Source of the DNA: Candidatus Gastranaerophilales bacterium
GTDB taxonomy: Bacteria; Cyanobacteriota; Vampirovibrionia; Gastranaerophilales; Gastranaerophilaceae
DNA length: 16,128 nucleotides
Direction: 5' to 3'
NCBI GenBank assembly: GCA_944326625.1
Contig: CALVER010000014.1
Span: 1-16,128 of the forward strand
In this document: one piece after another, positions 7,853-13,956 of the stretch
How the letters are laid out: every line of letters starts with the position of its first letter
Position numbering within the stretch: the first letter of the stretch is position 1
Made by a program: the position numbers and the translations under genes
Notes under the pieces: model-generated
The model's database searches: none
Told to the model about the DNA's origin: nothing
What the model saw: only the letters and a program-made list of their open reading frames with translations

Positions 7853-8743
7853 ATGGACATAAACAAGCAGAAAAAATTTGCTGCAGGGCTTTCGATTTTT
7901 TCAAATGCCGCGATAATTCTCTTAAAACTTATCGCCGGATTTTTGTCAGGCAGTATAAGTATTATATCAGAGGCAATTCATTCTCTGAGTGATATGTTTG
8001 CGTCTGTTTTAACGTATTTTTCCGTTATAAGATCATCAGAACCCGCAGACAAAGAACATCCCTTCGGGCATGGAAGATATGAGGATATGTCGGGGTTTAT
8101 TGAAGGTGTGTTGATAATTCTTGCCGCATTTTATATTATTTTTGAAGCCGGTAAAAAATTATTATTCGGTCAATATGAGGATTTTGAACCCGTTTTGGGA
8201 ATTTATGTAATGTTGTTTGCGGTAGTCGCAAATTTTGCGGTGAGTTCATTTCTTTTTAAAACCGCTAAAAAGTCCGGTTCAATTGCTCTTTTGGCTGACG
8301 CGGAACATTTGCGGACGGATATTTTTTCATCTTTCGGGGTTTTATTGGGATTGGTGCTTATCAAAATCACGGGAATACAAATTTTAGATCCGATTATTGC
8401 ACTTTTGGTTGCGGCGTTAATTTTGAGAGCGGGTTTTTCAATTACAAAAACAGCTTTGAACAATCTTTTGGACGGATCTTTGCCCGAAAAAGACGTCGAA
8501 TTGATTGAAAATATTGTAAATGAATTTAGGAGTAAGGGTGTAATCAGATATAAAGCCATAAAATCCCGTCAGGTAGGCGCGTGCAAAGATGTTGAGATGA
8601 CTCTTATATTCCCTTCTGATATGACAATTCTGGCATGTCATACGATTTGTGATGAAGTGGAGGAAAAATTACATAAAGAATTCGGGAATACAAATGTTGT
8701 AATCCATGCGGAACCTGATTGCAAAAAATGCGCAAAGGTTTAA
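7853..8743 (+). CDS. Cation diffusion facilitator (CDF) metal efflux protein
   Basis: A proton-coupled exporter of divalent cations (Zn, Fe, Mn, Co or Cd) in the inner membrane. The 296-residue protein has about six membrane segments (starting near residues 12, 38, 82, 115, 158 and 178) and a cytoplasmic C-terminal domain (about 205-290). The transport site is of the His-Asp/His-Asp type: His43 and Asp47 in AIHSLSD (segment 2) and His152 and Asp156 in AEHLRTD (segment 5). The HPFGHGRYE loop between segments 2 and 3 is a family hallmark. An HD-HD site usually favours Zn over Cd in characterised members; Mn carriers normally have a DxxxD signature, absent here. The protein ends in an extra CKKC pair that could bind metal. 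It is transcribed divergently from hom and ends 9 bases from the convergent thiS stop. Confidence 0.95.
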   Translation: MDINKQKKFAAGLSIFSNAAIILLKLIAGFLSGSISIISEAIHSLSDMFASVLTYFSVIRSSEPADKEHPFGHGRYEDMSGFIEGVLIILAAFYIIFEAGKKLLFGQYEDFEPVLGIYVMLFAVVANFAVSSFLFKTAKKSGSIALLADAEHLRTDIFSSFGVLLGLVLIKITGIQILDPIIALLVAALILRAGFSITKTALNNLLDGSLPEKDVELIENIVNEFRSKGVIRYKAIKSRQVGACKDVEMTLIFPSDMTILACHTICDEVEEKLHKEFGNTNVVIHAEPDCKKCAKV

Positions 8744-8752
8744 TTTTTTACT

Positions 8753-8962
8753 TTAGCCTCCGCCGAAAAATCCGACAATTTCCAGTACATCGCCGTTTTT
8801 TATAACTTCGGTTGAGTATTTGTCTTTGTTTATAATTTCAAGATTTTTTTCTATGGCAAACATTTTGCCTGTGACCTGACGTTCGGTTATAAAATCCTGA
8901 ATGGTTGAATTCTCTTCAATTTCAATTTCATTTCCGTTTACGATTATTTTAATTTTAGCCAT
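8753..8962 (-). CDS. thiS: Sulfur carrier protein ThiS
   Basis: A 69-residue ubiquitin-like beta-grasp protein. It begins with the strand MAKIKIIVNGNEIEI and ends in GFFGGG, supplying the C-terminal Gly-Gly that is adenylated and then converted to a thiocarboxylate. In thiamin synthesis this carries sulfur to the thiazole synthase ThiG. Length and the GDVLEIVGFFGGG end are typical of ThiS, while MoaD is usually longer. The start at 8962 is supported by an AAGGAA SD (8970-8975 on the opposite strand) at 7 bases spacing. The divergent neighbour is the matching E1-like activating enzyme. No thiG, thiH or thiE is in the window, so another sulfur-transfer use is possible. Confidence 0.93.
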   Translation of the reverse strand: MAKIKIIVNGNEIEIEENSTIQDFITERQVTGKMFAIEKNLEIINKDKYSTEVIKNGDVLEIVGFFGGG

Positions 8963-8982
8963 AAATATTTTCCTTTTTGTTT

Positions 8983-8988
8983 ATTATA
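8983..8988 (-). promoter_or_regulatory. -10 element of thiS
   Basis: Minus-strand TATAAT (8988-8983) is a perfect hexamer lying 20 bases before the thiS ATG, which leaves room for a short leader with the AAGGAA SD. It overlaps the -10 candidates of the divergent thiF gene. No convincing -35 was found; it would lie inside thiF. Confidence 0.5.
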
Positions 8989-8992
8989 AAAT
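8985..8992 (+). promoter_or_regulatory. -10 element(s) of thiF, leaderless
   Basis: TATAAA (8985-8990) and the overlapping TAAAAT (8987-8992) end 8 and 6 bases before the thiF ATG at 8999. There is no SD in the intervening A/T-only sequence. A -35 is not obvious. Confidence 0.45.
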
Positions 8993-8998
8993 AAATTT

Positions 8999-9703
8999 AT
9001 GCAAAGGTACAGCAGAAATATTTTATTAATTGGCAATCAAGGACAAACAAAACTTATAAAATCAAAGGTTTTGGTCTGCGGATGCGGGGGGTTAGGTTCA
9101 ACTGTTATTATGAATCTGGCAGGTTCAGGCGTCGGAACAATCGGGCTTATTGATGACGATGTTGTTGAAGTTTCCAACCTTAACCGGCAGTTTATTCATA
9201 AAAATATTGGTGAAGATAAAGTGACATCCGCTAAAAAAAGAATTCTGGAATATAATCCTGAAATCACGGTTAACACATATAAAATAAGGCTTGATGAAAA
9301 TAATTATCAAAGTATTGTAAAAGATTATGATATTATAATTGACTGTTTTGATTCATATAAATCAAAATTTTTGTTGAATGATATAGCTGTGGAAACCGGA
9401 AAAACCCTTATCCATGGCGGTGTTACGGAATATTTCGGACAGGTTACGGTGATAAAACCTTCAACGCCTTGCCTCAGGTGTATTTTTCCGGATATTGATT
9501 TGGAAAAAGAAGTTCCGAAAGGTATTTTAAGCCCCGTGGTGTCAACAGTTGCGTCAATTCAATCCATGGAGGCTGTCAAACAGATTTTGAGTACGGGTGA
9601 GCCTCTTGAGGGGCTATTATTGACTTATAAGGCTTTAACAAATGATTTTAAAAAGTTGAAAATTACAAAAAATACTTCATGTAAATGTTATAAAAAGATA
9701 TAA
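8999..9703 (+). CDS. thiF: ThiF/HesA/MoeB-family adenylyltransferase
   Basis: An E1-like enzyme that adenylates the C-terminal glycine of a small sulfur carrier, here most likely the neighbouring ThiS. The 234-residue product shows the ATP-binding GCGGLGS (28-34), IDDD (51-54) with VSNLNRQF (58-65, Arg63), Lys76, and DCFDSYKSK (116-123, Asp118). A structural zinc site is suggested by Cys158/Cys161 (CLRC) and a C-terminal Cys228/Cys230. The second pair is CxC rather than the usual CxxC, a variation to note. Length matches stand-alone ThiF or MoeB without a rhodanese domain. It is divergent from thiS across 36 bases. The gene symbol rests on the ThiS context; MoeB or HesA cannot be excluded by sequence alone. 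Confidence 0.88.
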   Translation: MQRYSRNILLIGNQGQTKLIKSKVLVCGCGGLGSTVIMNLAGSGVGTIGLIDDDVVEVSNLNRQFIHKNIGEDKVTSAKKRILEYNPEITVNTYKIRLDENNYQSIVKDYDIIIDCFDSYKSKFLLNDIAVETGKTLIHGGVTEYFGQVTVIKPSTPCLRCIFPDIDLEKEVPKGILSPVVSTVASIQSMEAVKQILSTGEPLEGLLLTYKALTNDFKKLKITKNTSCKCYKKI

Positions 9704-9709
9704 TTTTGT

Positions 9710-9729
9710 TATAATTAGATTTTGGAGAG
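9710..9729 (+). promoter_or_regulatory. -10 box and Shine-Dalgarno of the acyltransferase gene
   Basis: A perfect TATAAT (9710-9715) is followed by GGAGAG (9724-9729), which ends 4 bases before the ATG at 9734. The predicted leader is about 12 bases. It is a useful contrast with the leaderless starts elsewhere: here an 18-base gap holds an SD. No clear -35. Confidence 0.55.
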
Positions 9730-9733
9730 AATA

Positions 9734-10393
9734 ATGACACTCGGATTAAATGTAAGCGGTGAGAATAACAAAATAGTTTTAATAAAAGACGGAAAAGAAG
9801 TTCCGTATGAACCTGTTAAGGGCTTGAATATTACGATAACGGGCAACTCAAACACCGTAATGGTGGAAGTTCCGACAAAATTTATTGCGGTATCAATAGT
9901 CATGAACGGCGATAATAATTTTTGTCACATAAAAACAACGAAGCACAGATTTATAAGACACACAAGTTTCGGCATGGAAAACGGCGGCATAATTACGGTC
10001 GGCAGCGGAATATCAGTTTACAGAAATCTAAATGTAGTTGCAAAAAACGGTAAAAAAGTAGAAATCGGTGATGAATGTATGTTTGCCAGAGATGTTATTA
10101 TAAGAAATAATGACGGACACACAATAACCGATACTTTGACAGGCGAAATTTTAAACGCACCCGAAGATATAATAATCCACGACAGGGTTTGGATTGCAAC
10201 AAGGTCAATGATTTTAAAAGGAAGCGAAATTCGGGAAGGTTCAATTGTCGGTGCAATGTCACTTGTAAATAAAAAATTTGATGAGCCGAACATTATTCTT
10301 GCAGGGGTTCCTGCGAAAAAAATCAGAGGAAATGTTTCCTGGGACAGGGCGGATTTTGACAGCTATGTTGCCAAAAATAATATAATTATGTAA
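9734..10393 (+). CDS. Hexapeptide-repeat (LbH) acyltransferase
   Basis: A 219-residue transferase of the left-handed beta-helix family, which usually transfers acetyl or another acyl group from acyl-CoA to a sugar. From about residue 80 the imperfect hexapeptides run through VEIGDECMFARDVIIRN, then the family's loop NNDGHTITD with a candidate catalytic His129, the TGEILNAPEDIIIHDRVWIAT segment (about 136-156), ILKGSEIREGSIVGAMSLV and the closing ILAGVPAKKIRGN. This order matches surface-polysaccharide O-acetyltransferases of the WbbJ/WcaF type. The N-terminal about 75 residues form an Asn-rich beta region (GNSNTVMVEV, MNGDNNFCHI). The ATG at 9734 is preferred over an in-frame TTG at 9722, because the latter would sit in its own SD. 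No glycosyltransferase or polymerase gene is nearby. Its stop overlaps the convergent bioB end by 8 bases. Confidence 0.88.
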   Translation: MTLGLNVSGENNKIVLIKDGKEVPYEPVKGLNITITGNSNTVMVEVPTKFIAVSIVMNGDNNFCHIKTTKHRFIRHTSFGMENGGIITVGSGISVYRNLNVVAKNGKKVEIGDECMFARDVIIRNNDGHTITDTLTGEILNAPEDIIIHDRVWIATRSMILKGSEIREGSIVGAMSLVNKKFDEPNIILAGVPAKKIRGNVSWDRADFDSYVAKNNIIM

Positions 10394-11291
10394 GTTTTTT
10401 GCCTAATTCCAGAACGGTTTTGATATCTTCGTCGGGATTTTTGCCGACTGTTGTAAGATAATTGCCTATCAAAATCCCTTCAACGCAAGTTTTCAGAGCA
10501 AGTTTTTGGTTTTCATCGCTTAACCTCATTCTGCCGCCGCAAAAACGGAGAACTGATTTTGGGTTGGCGATTTTAAATATAGCAAGTGTTCTTAAAATAT
10601 TTTCTTCATCAATTTTATTATGATAATTTTCAAACGGAGTTTGGGGAATCGGCATCAGAATATTTATCGGAATTGAATCCGGCTGAATTTCCGCAAGTTC
10701 AAGTGCCATTTCAATTCTTTGCTCAACTGTTTCTCCCATACCCAGAATTACCCCGCAGCAGAGCTCCATTCCGTATTTTTTAACGAGTTTGCAGGTATTC
10801 AGCCTGTCATCCCACGTGTGCGTGGTACAGACTTCCGGATAATATGACCGGCATGTGTTTATATTGTGGTGAAAGCGTTTCAATCCGGCATCTGCGAGTT
10901 TTTTTGCCATATCTTCATCCAAAATTCCGATAGATGCACAGCTTTTTATCCCGTCAATTTTATTAACCGCTTTTATAAGGTTTATTACTTTATCAAAATC
11001 TTCTTCAGCAGGGGTTTTGCCTGAGGTTACAACGGAGAACCTGTCTGCGTGGTGTGATTTTGCATCAAGTGCAGCTTTTATAACTTCATTTTCGCTGATC
11101 AGCGGGTATGTTTCAATATTTGTTCTGTAGTGTGAACTTTGCGCGCAGTATTTGCAGTTTTGGGAACATTTGCCGTTACGCGCGTTTACTATTGAACAAA
11201 ATTCAATTTTATCGGATACGTATTCGGATGAAATCTTTAATAGTTCATCCAAATCCGTATTATATAATTCAAGTAATTCTTCTTTTGTCAT
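10386..11291 (-). CDS. bioB: Biotin synthase, anaerobe (type II-like) variant
   Basis: Radical-SAM enzyme inserting sulfur into dethiobiotin. The 301-residue product has the SAM-cluster motif CSQNCKYC (Cys42, Cys46, Cys49), CASIG (Cys118), HHNINT, TTHTW, CCGVILGMGET (Cys178/Cys179), PINILMPIPQTPF and RFCGGRMRL (Arg249). Compared with the Escherichia coli ligand set I recall (Cys97, Cys128, Cys188, Arg260), the Cys97 position is Ser86 (DRFSVVTSGK), while extra cysteines occur at 147, 155 (EVCTTHT) and 251. Such changes fit the type II enzymes of obligate anaerobes that use a 4Fe-5S auxiliary cluster. The start at 11291 is chosen because the 25 upstream in-frame codons do not resemble BioB and lie in the promoter region. 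No other biotin gene is adjacent. Confidence 0.93.
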   Translation of the reverse strand: MTKEELLELYNTDLDELLKISSEYVSDKIEFCSIVNARNGKCSQNCKYCAQSSHYRTNIETYPLISENEVIKAALDAKSHHADRFSVVTSGKTPAEEDFDKVINLIKAVNKIDGIKSCASIGILDEDMAKKLADAGLKRFHHNINTCRSYYPEVCTTHTWDDRLNTCKLVKKYGMELCCGVILGMGETVEQRIEMALELAEIQPDSIPINILMPIPQTPFENYHNKIDEENILRTLAIFKIANPKSVLRFCGGRMRLSDENQKLALKTCVEGILIGNYLTTVGKNPDEDIKTVLELGKKLT

Positions 11292-11298
11292 GGCTTTT

Positions 11299-11330
11299 AT
11301 TATGTTACGCCGAAAGAGTCTTAAAATCAA
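11299..11330 (-). promoter_or_regulatory. Candidate bioB promoter
   Basis: On the minus strand TTGATT (11330-11325) is followed after 17 bases by TAACAT (11307-11302), and an overlapping CATAAT (11304-11299) ends seven bases before the ATG at 11291. Either -10 would give a leaderless or few-base leader. No SD is present in AATAAAAGCC before the ATG. No BirA operator was recognised. Confidence 0.4.
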
Positions 11331-11370
11331 CAATAATTCATATAAATGATGATTTTTTAAACACAATCGT

Positions 11371-11376
11371 TATAAT
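11371..11376 (+). promoter_or_regulatory. -10 box of the secreted protein gene, leaderless
   Basis: A perfect TATAAT ends six bases (AATAGT) before the ATG at 11383. There is no SD and no clear -35. Confidence 0.55.
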
Positions 11377-11382
11377 AATAGT

Positions 11383-12009
11383 ATGAAAAAATTATTCGCG
11401 ATAATTTTCATAGCATTTTTTTGCCTGCCTGTTTACGGCGCCAAAAAAAATCCTGCATTTGACGGCAGAGGCTATGTCGGGACTTTGCCAGATTTAACCC
11501 GTCAATACCAGCCTACGGAGCCAAAGTCCACAAAACCGGTTATTGAACAGGTGGAAAATTTTCATTCATCCGATCAGATAAAGCCAATCCCCCGTGATAA
11601 TCCGGCGTTTGTTAATATCATTTTGAAACAGGACAAAACGACTAAATATATGAATGATATTAATGAATTTATTCCTATGCTTGAAAAAATATACGATTCA
11701 ATAGAAAACGGTGAAAATGTTCAGCTTTTCAATGCAAAAGTGTATTTTTTCAACAAAAATGCGGACTATTTGCGTGATAAATACGTTGAAAAACCGGAAG
11801 GTGAATATATTTCATTTAAAAAGCTTATGGAATTAAGCACACATGCCAAATCAATTGCACTTTTACGTGCCGAGGCACAGAAATATAACCCCTATCTTGC
11901 ATATTCAGGCGCCGGATATATTTATGATCCCGATAATATTAACCAGCAGCTTGAATATTTGAAAAAAGAAGTTGAACAGGCAATTTTACTTCTGCGGGAT
12001 ACTAATTAA
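11383..12009 (+). CDS. Secreted protein of unknown function (208 aa)
   Basis: I do not recognise this family. Residues 1-19 (Lys-Lys then a hydrophobic stretch ending PVYG) look like a Sec signal peptide with a cut before AKKNPAF. The next about 55 residues are Pro/Lys/Gln-rich and probably flexible (GRGYVGTLPDLTRQYQPTEP). From about residue 85 the protein looks helical and charged (NDINEFIPMLEKIYDSI, FKKLMELSTHAKSIALLRAE), and the C-terminus (QQLEYLKKEVEQAILLLRD) could be a short coiled coil. No cysteines remain in the mature protein. It is divergent from bioB and converges on the solute-binding protein gene with an 8-base overlap. It is probably periplasmic, perhaps envelope-associated. Confidence 0.75.
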   Translation: MKKLFAIIFIAFFCLPVYGAKKNPAFDGRGYVGTLPDLTRQYQPTEPKSTKPVIEQVENFHSSDQIKPIPRDNPAFVNIILKQDKTTKYMNDINEFIPMLEKIYDSIENGENVQLFNAKVYFFNKNADYLRDKYVEKPEGEYISFKKLMELSTHAKSIALLRAEAQKYNPYLAYSGAGYIYDPDNINQQLEYLKKEVEQAILLLRDTN

Positions 12010-12784
12010 TTCCCCATTTCGCTTTCATCTGTCTTATTTCGCCGCGGTTAAGCGCTTCTTCAAGTTCTATATTAACTGTTCTCAAAAGTTTTTCGGACTC
12101 TTCACCTTTTCGGAAAACAAGAGCATAAGGTTCTTTTGAATAGCGTTTGGGGAGAATTTTTACATTCGGGTCATTCATTGCAAAGCCCAGCAAAATTGTG
12201 TCATCCGCAATCATTGCGTCAGCCTTGCCGGCTTTCAGTGCCTGATAAGCTTCGGGGTATGTTTTGTAGCCTATGATTTGAATATTCGGAACATTTGATC
12301 TTAAGCCCTGCTCAACGGTTGAGCCGTATACAATAATCGCTTTTCTGTTCTCAAGATCGCTTAAGGAGGTGATATCGCTTTGTTTCGGCACCATAATTGC
12401 CTGACCTGCGGTGTGATAAGGTATGGAAAAATCCAGAATAATCTGTCTTTGCGGGGTTATAGACATAGTTGCCGCAATCATATCGACTTCGCCTGACGCA
12501 AGTTTCATAATCCTGTTTGTTGTATTTACGGGAACAAAAGCGATTTTATCAGGATTGCCAAGAATTTTTTTTGCGATAAATCTTGCAAGATCAATGTCAA
12601 ATCCGATATTATTGCCTTTTTTATCCAGATAGCCGAAAGGCGGAGTGTCAATTTTAACACCTACAGTCAGTATATCTTTCTGGCGGATTGAAGTTAGAGT
12701 GTCATTTGTGACCTCTTGTTTTTTCCCACATCCGCATAGGACTAAAGACAATAATAATAAAGCTCCGCATAGTTTTTTAATCAT
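12002..12784 (-). CDS. Amino-acid-type ABC transporter solute-binding lipoprotein
   Basis: A family 3 periplasmic binding protein (polar amino acid uptake type, like GlnH or FliY). The 260-residue precursor has a lipoprotein signal: the hydrophobic stretch ends LVLCGCGKK, with Cys19 after L-C-G as the best lipidation site and Cys17 as an alternative. The mature part shows the family order: ILTVGVKIDTPPFGYLDKKG, GFDIDLARFIAKKI near residue 62, GEVDMIAATMSITPQRQ, LDFSIPYHTAGQ, and KAGKADAMIADD. The ligand cannot be assigned beyond a polar amino acid or similar small molecule. No permease or ATPase gene is adjacent, so it either serves a transporter encoded elsewhere or acts as a sensor. The start has an extended -10 six bases upstream and no SD. 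Confidence 0.93.
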   Translation of the reverse strand: MIKKLCGALLLLSLVLCGCGKKQEVTNDTLTSIRQKDILTVGVKIDTPPFGYLDKKGNNIGFDIDLARFIAKKILGNPDKIAFVPVNTTNRIMKLASGEVDMIAATMSITPQRQIILDFSIPYHTAGQAIMVPKQSDITSLSDLENRKAIIVYGSTVEQGLRSNVPNIQIIGYKTYPEAYQALKAGKADAMIADDTILLGFAMNDPNVKILPKRYSKEPYALVFRKGEESEKLLRTVNIELEEALNRGEIRQMKAKWGIN

Positions 12785-12790
12785 AAATAT

Positions 12791-12799
12791 ATTATAGCA
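12791..12799 (-). promoter_or_regulatory. Extended -10 promoter of the solute-binding protein gene, leaderless
   Basis: Minus-strand TGCTATAAT (12799-12791) is a perfect extended -10. Six bases (ATATTT) separate it from the ATG at 12784. No -35 close to consensus and no SD. Confidence 0.6.
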
Positions 12800-12877
12800 T
12801 AAAAAAGTGAATGAGGTGAGTGGAAAAAGTTAGTGTAATACCAAGGCGCTAAGATACTTATGCTGTTTGTTGAGAAG

Positions 12878-13594
12878 TTATTTCCAAGGATAATCTTTCG
12901 GGAAAGTCCAGCCATTTCTTAAAATCATTTCTCCGCAGCCCATAGAACTGTTAACACCAGACCCTTGATCAGTGCATAAATTTGTTAAATCGGTGTATTT
13001 CGACCCATAAAAGCCAAAATGTCCTGTAGTTAAGCTTAAATTAGTAGCAAAAAGATCTTTTCCTGATACATTGGGTTTTTGCGGCCCATTTATATCAATA
13101 TGGATTATGATACTTACAATTTTGTTGGCATCAGAACCATTTACTGCAGCTAGTAATGCGGCTCCGTTAGCAAGGTTTATAATATAATATTTAGCATCTA
13201 CAGAAGGTCTTACGGAAGCGGCTCCTGAAAGTAGATGTATTTCATCCCATCCCGCTTCTTTTATTATTTTATATTCGGATTTTGTTGCGGTTTTAAAATA
13301 TGGTACTAAATATTTTTCGCAAACTGATACTACAATATCTTTTGATATTTGATTTAATGTGTCATCATCGTAATCCAGTTTATAATTTTTAAGTCCCCAG
13401 GTTTGCGGGTCACCATTTTCAACCTGTGAGGCTAAAATTGCATTTTGTACAATTGCATAACTTTGTTTTAGTCTTGTAAGTGTAACTTTTTTTTGATAAT
13501 TAACAATTAAAGTCGGTATTGTCATTGCGGCCACAACGCCGATTATGCCAAGAGTTATGAGGATTTCTGCAAGTGTGAAGGCATATTGTTTCAT
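12878..13594 (-). CDS. Type IV pilin-like protein (prepilin N-terminal methylation motif)
   Basis: A 238-residue pseudopilin or minor pilin. The class-defining N-terminus is intact: a five-residue leader MKQYA, cleavage before Phe, Glu at mature position 5 (FTLAEILITLG), then a hydrophobic helix GIIGVVAAMTIPTLI for membrane retention and assembly. The globular part has Cys93 (VCEKYLVPYF), a motif DINGPQKPNVSGKDLF near 169-184, two late cysteines (NLCTDQ and MGCGEM) that may form a disulfide, and the end GWTFPKDYPWK. I recall this combination from many proteins of gut Gastranaerophilales. The start at 13594 is fixed by AAGGAGAT 5 bases upstream; an in-frame ATG at 13627 would lengthen the leader implausibly. 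No other pilus gene is in the window. Confidence 0.9.
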   Translation of the reverse strand: MKQYAFTLAEILITLGIIGVVAAMTIPTLIVNYQKKVTLTRLKQSYAIVQNAILASQVENGDPQTWGLKNYKLDYDDDTLNQISKDIVVSVCEKYLVPYFKTATKSEYKIIKEAGWDEIHLLSGAASVRPSVDAKYYIINLANGAALLAAVNGSDANKIVSIIIHIDINGPQKPNVSGKDLFATNLSLTTGHFGFYGSKYTDLTNLCTDQGSGVNSSMGCGEMILRNGWTFPKDYPWK

Positions 13595-13655
13595 TTGGTA
13601 TCTCCTTTTCTGTAAATTGTTCTTCATTTATGTGATTTAAAATTATCATAGGATA

Positions 13656-13684
13656 ATTCTAGAGCATAGAGTTAATTTTGTCAA
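13656..13684 (-). promoter_or_regulatory. Near-consensus promoter of the pilin-like gene
   Basis: On the minus strand a perfect TTGACA (13684-13679), a 17-base spacer and TAGAAT (13661-13656) form the best promoter in the window. Transcription would start near 13649, giving a leader of about 55 bases that ends with the AAGGAGAT SD. The -35 lies only 18 bases from the start codon of the divergent XRE gene. Confidence 0.8.
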
Positions 13685-13689
13685 TAAAT

Positions 13690-13695
13690 TAAAAT
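13690..13695 (+). promoter_or_regulatory. Possible -10 of the XRE regulator gene, leaderless
   Basis: TAAAAT (5/6 match) ends seven bases before the ATG at 13703. There is no SD in AATTTGT and no -35 at proper spacing, so support is weak and rests mainly on the same geometry at neighbouring genes. Confidence 0.35.
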
Positions 13696-13702
13696 AATTT
13701 GT

Positions 13703-13921
13703 ATGAAAGACGAAAGATTACTTATATTAGGGCAAAGAATACGTTTTGAAAGGCTTAAAAAGGGATTGTCACAAGAGGAGCTTGCGGAAAAAACAGAACT
13801 TTCCCGTCGTGCCATAAGTTGTATTGAGTGCGGAGTTAATGATGCGAAATACACCACACTTTTAAAAATAGCGGATGCTCTTGATATTGATATTTCTGTT
13901 TTGTTTTTGAAGTCTTTGTAG
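13703..13921 (+). CDS. Small XRE-family helix-turn-helix regulator
   Basis: A 72-residue protein that is almost entirely one Cro/C1-type DNA-binding domain. Helices 2 and 3 lie at about 23-44 (SQEELAEKTELSRRAISCIE), preceded by LGQRIRFERLKKGL and followed by TLLKIADALDIDISVLF, as in SinR- and plasmid-type repressors. It has no ligand, oligomerisation or protease domain, so it should act as a dimer. Its start is 18 bases from the -35 box of the divergent pilin-like gene, so it is placed to repress that promoter and perhaps its own; this is inference. The SLH protein gene follows on the same strand after 174 bases with its own promoter. No toxin partner is adjacent, which argues against a toxin-antitoxin antitoxin. 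Confidence 0.9.
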   Translation: MKDERLLILGQRIRFERLKKGLSQEELAEKTELSRRAISCIECGVNDAKYTTLLKIADALDIDISVLFLKSL

Positions 13922-13956
13922 TCATTTATTTAGTTAATCCATTGTATATTTTTAAC

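Noticed and set aside
8744..8998. TPP riboswitch or thi box upstream of thiS or thiF.
   Set aside because: The divergent gap is only 36 bases, far too short for a TPP aptamer.
9722..9733. TTG start four codons upstream for the acyltransferase.
   Set aside because: It would place the start inside the GGAGAG SD that clearly serves the ATG at 9734.
11292..11366. In-frame 25-codon extension of bioB.
   Set aside because: It does not resemble BioB N-termini and covers the predicted promoter. The ATG at 11291 gives the expected family start.
13595..13627. Upstream ATG extending the pilin leader by 11 residues.
   Set aside because: The SD AAGGAGAT serves the ATG at 13594, and a five-residue leader before FTLAE matches the family.
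13703..13921. XRE gene as antitoxin of a toxin-antitoxin pair.
   Set aside because: No small toxin-like frame lies adjacent on either side; the neighbours are a pilin-like gene and the SLH gene.
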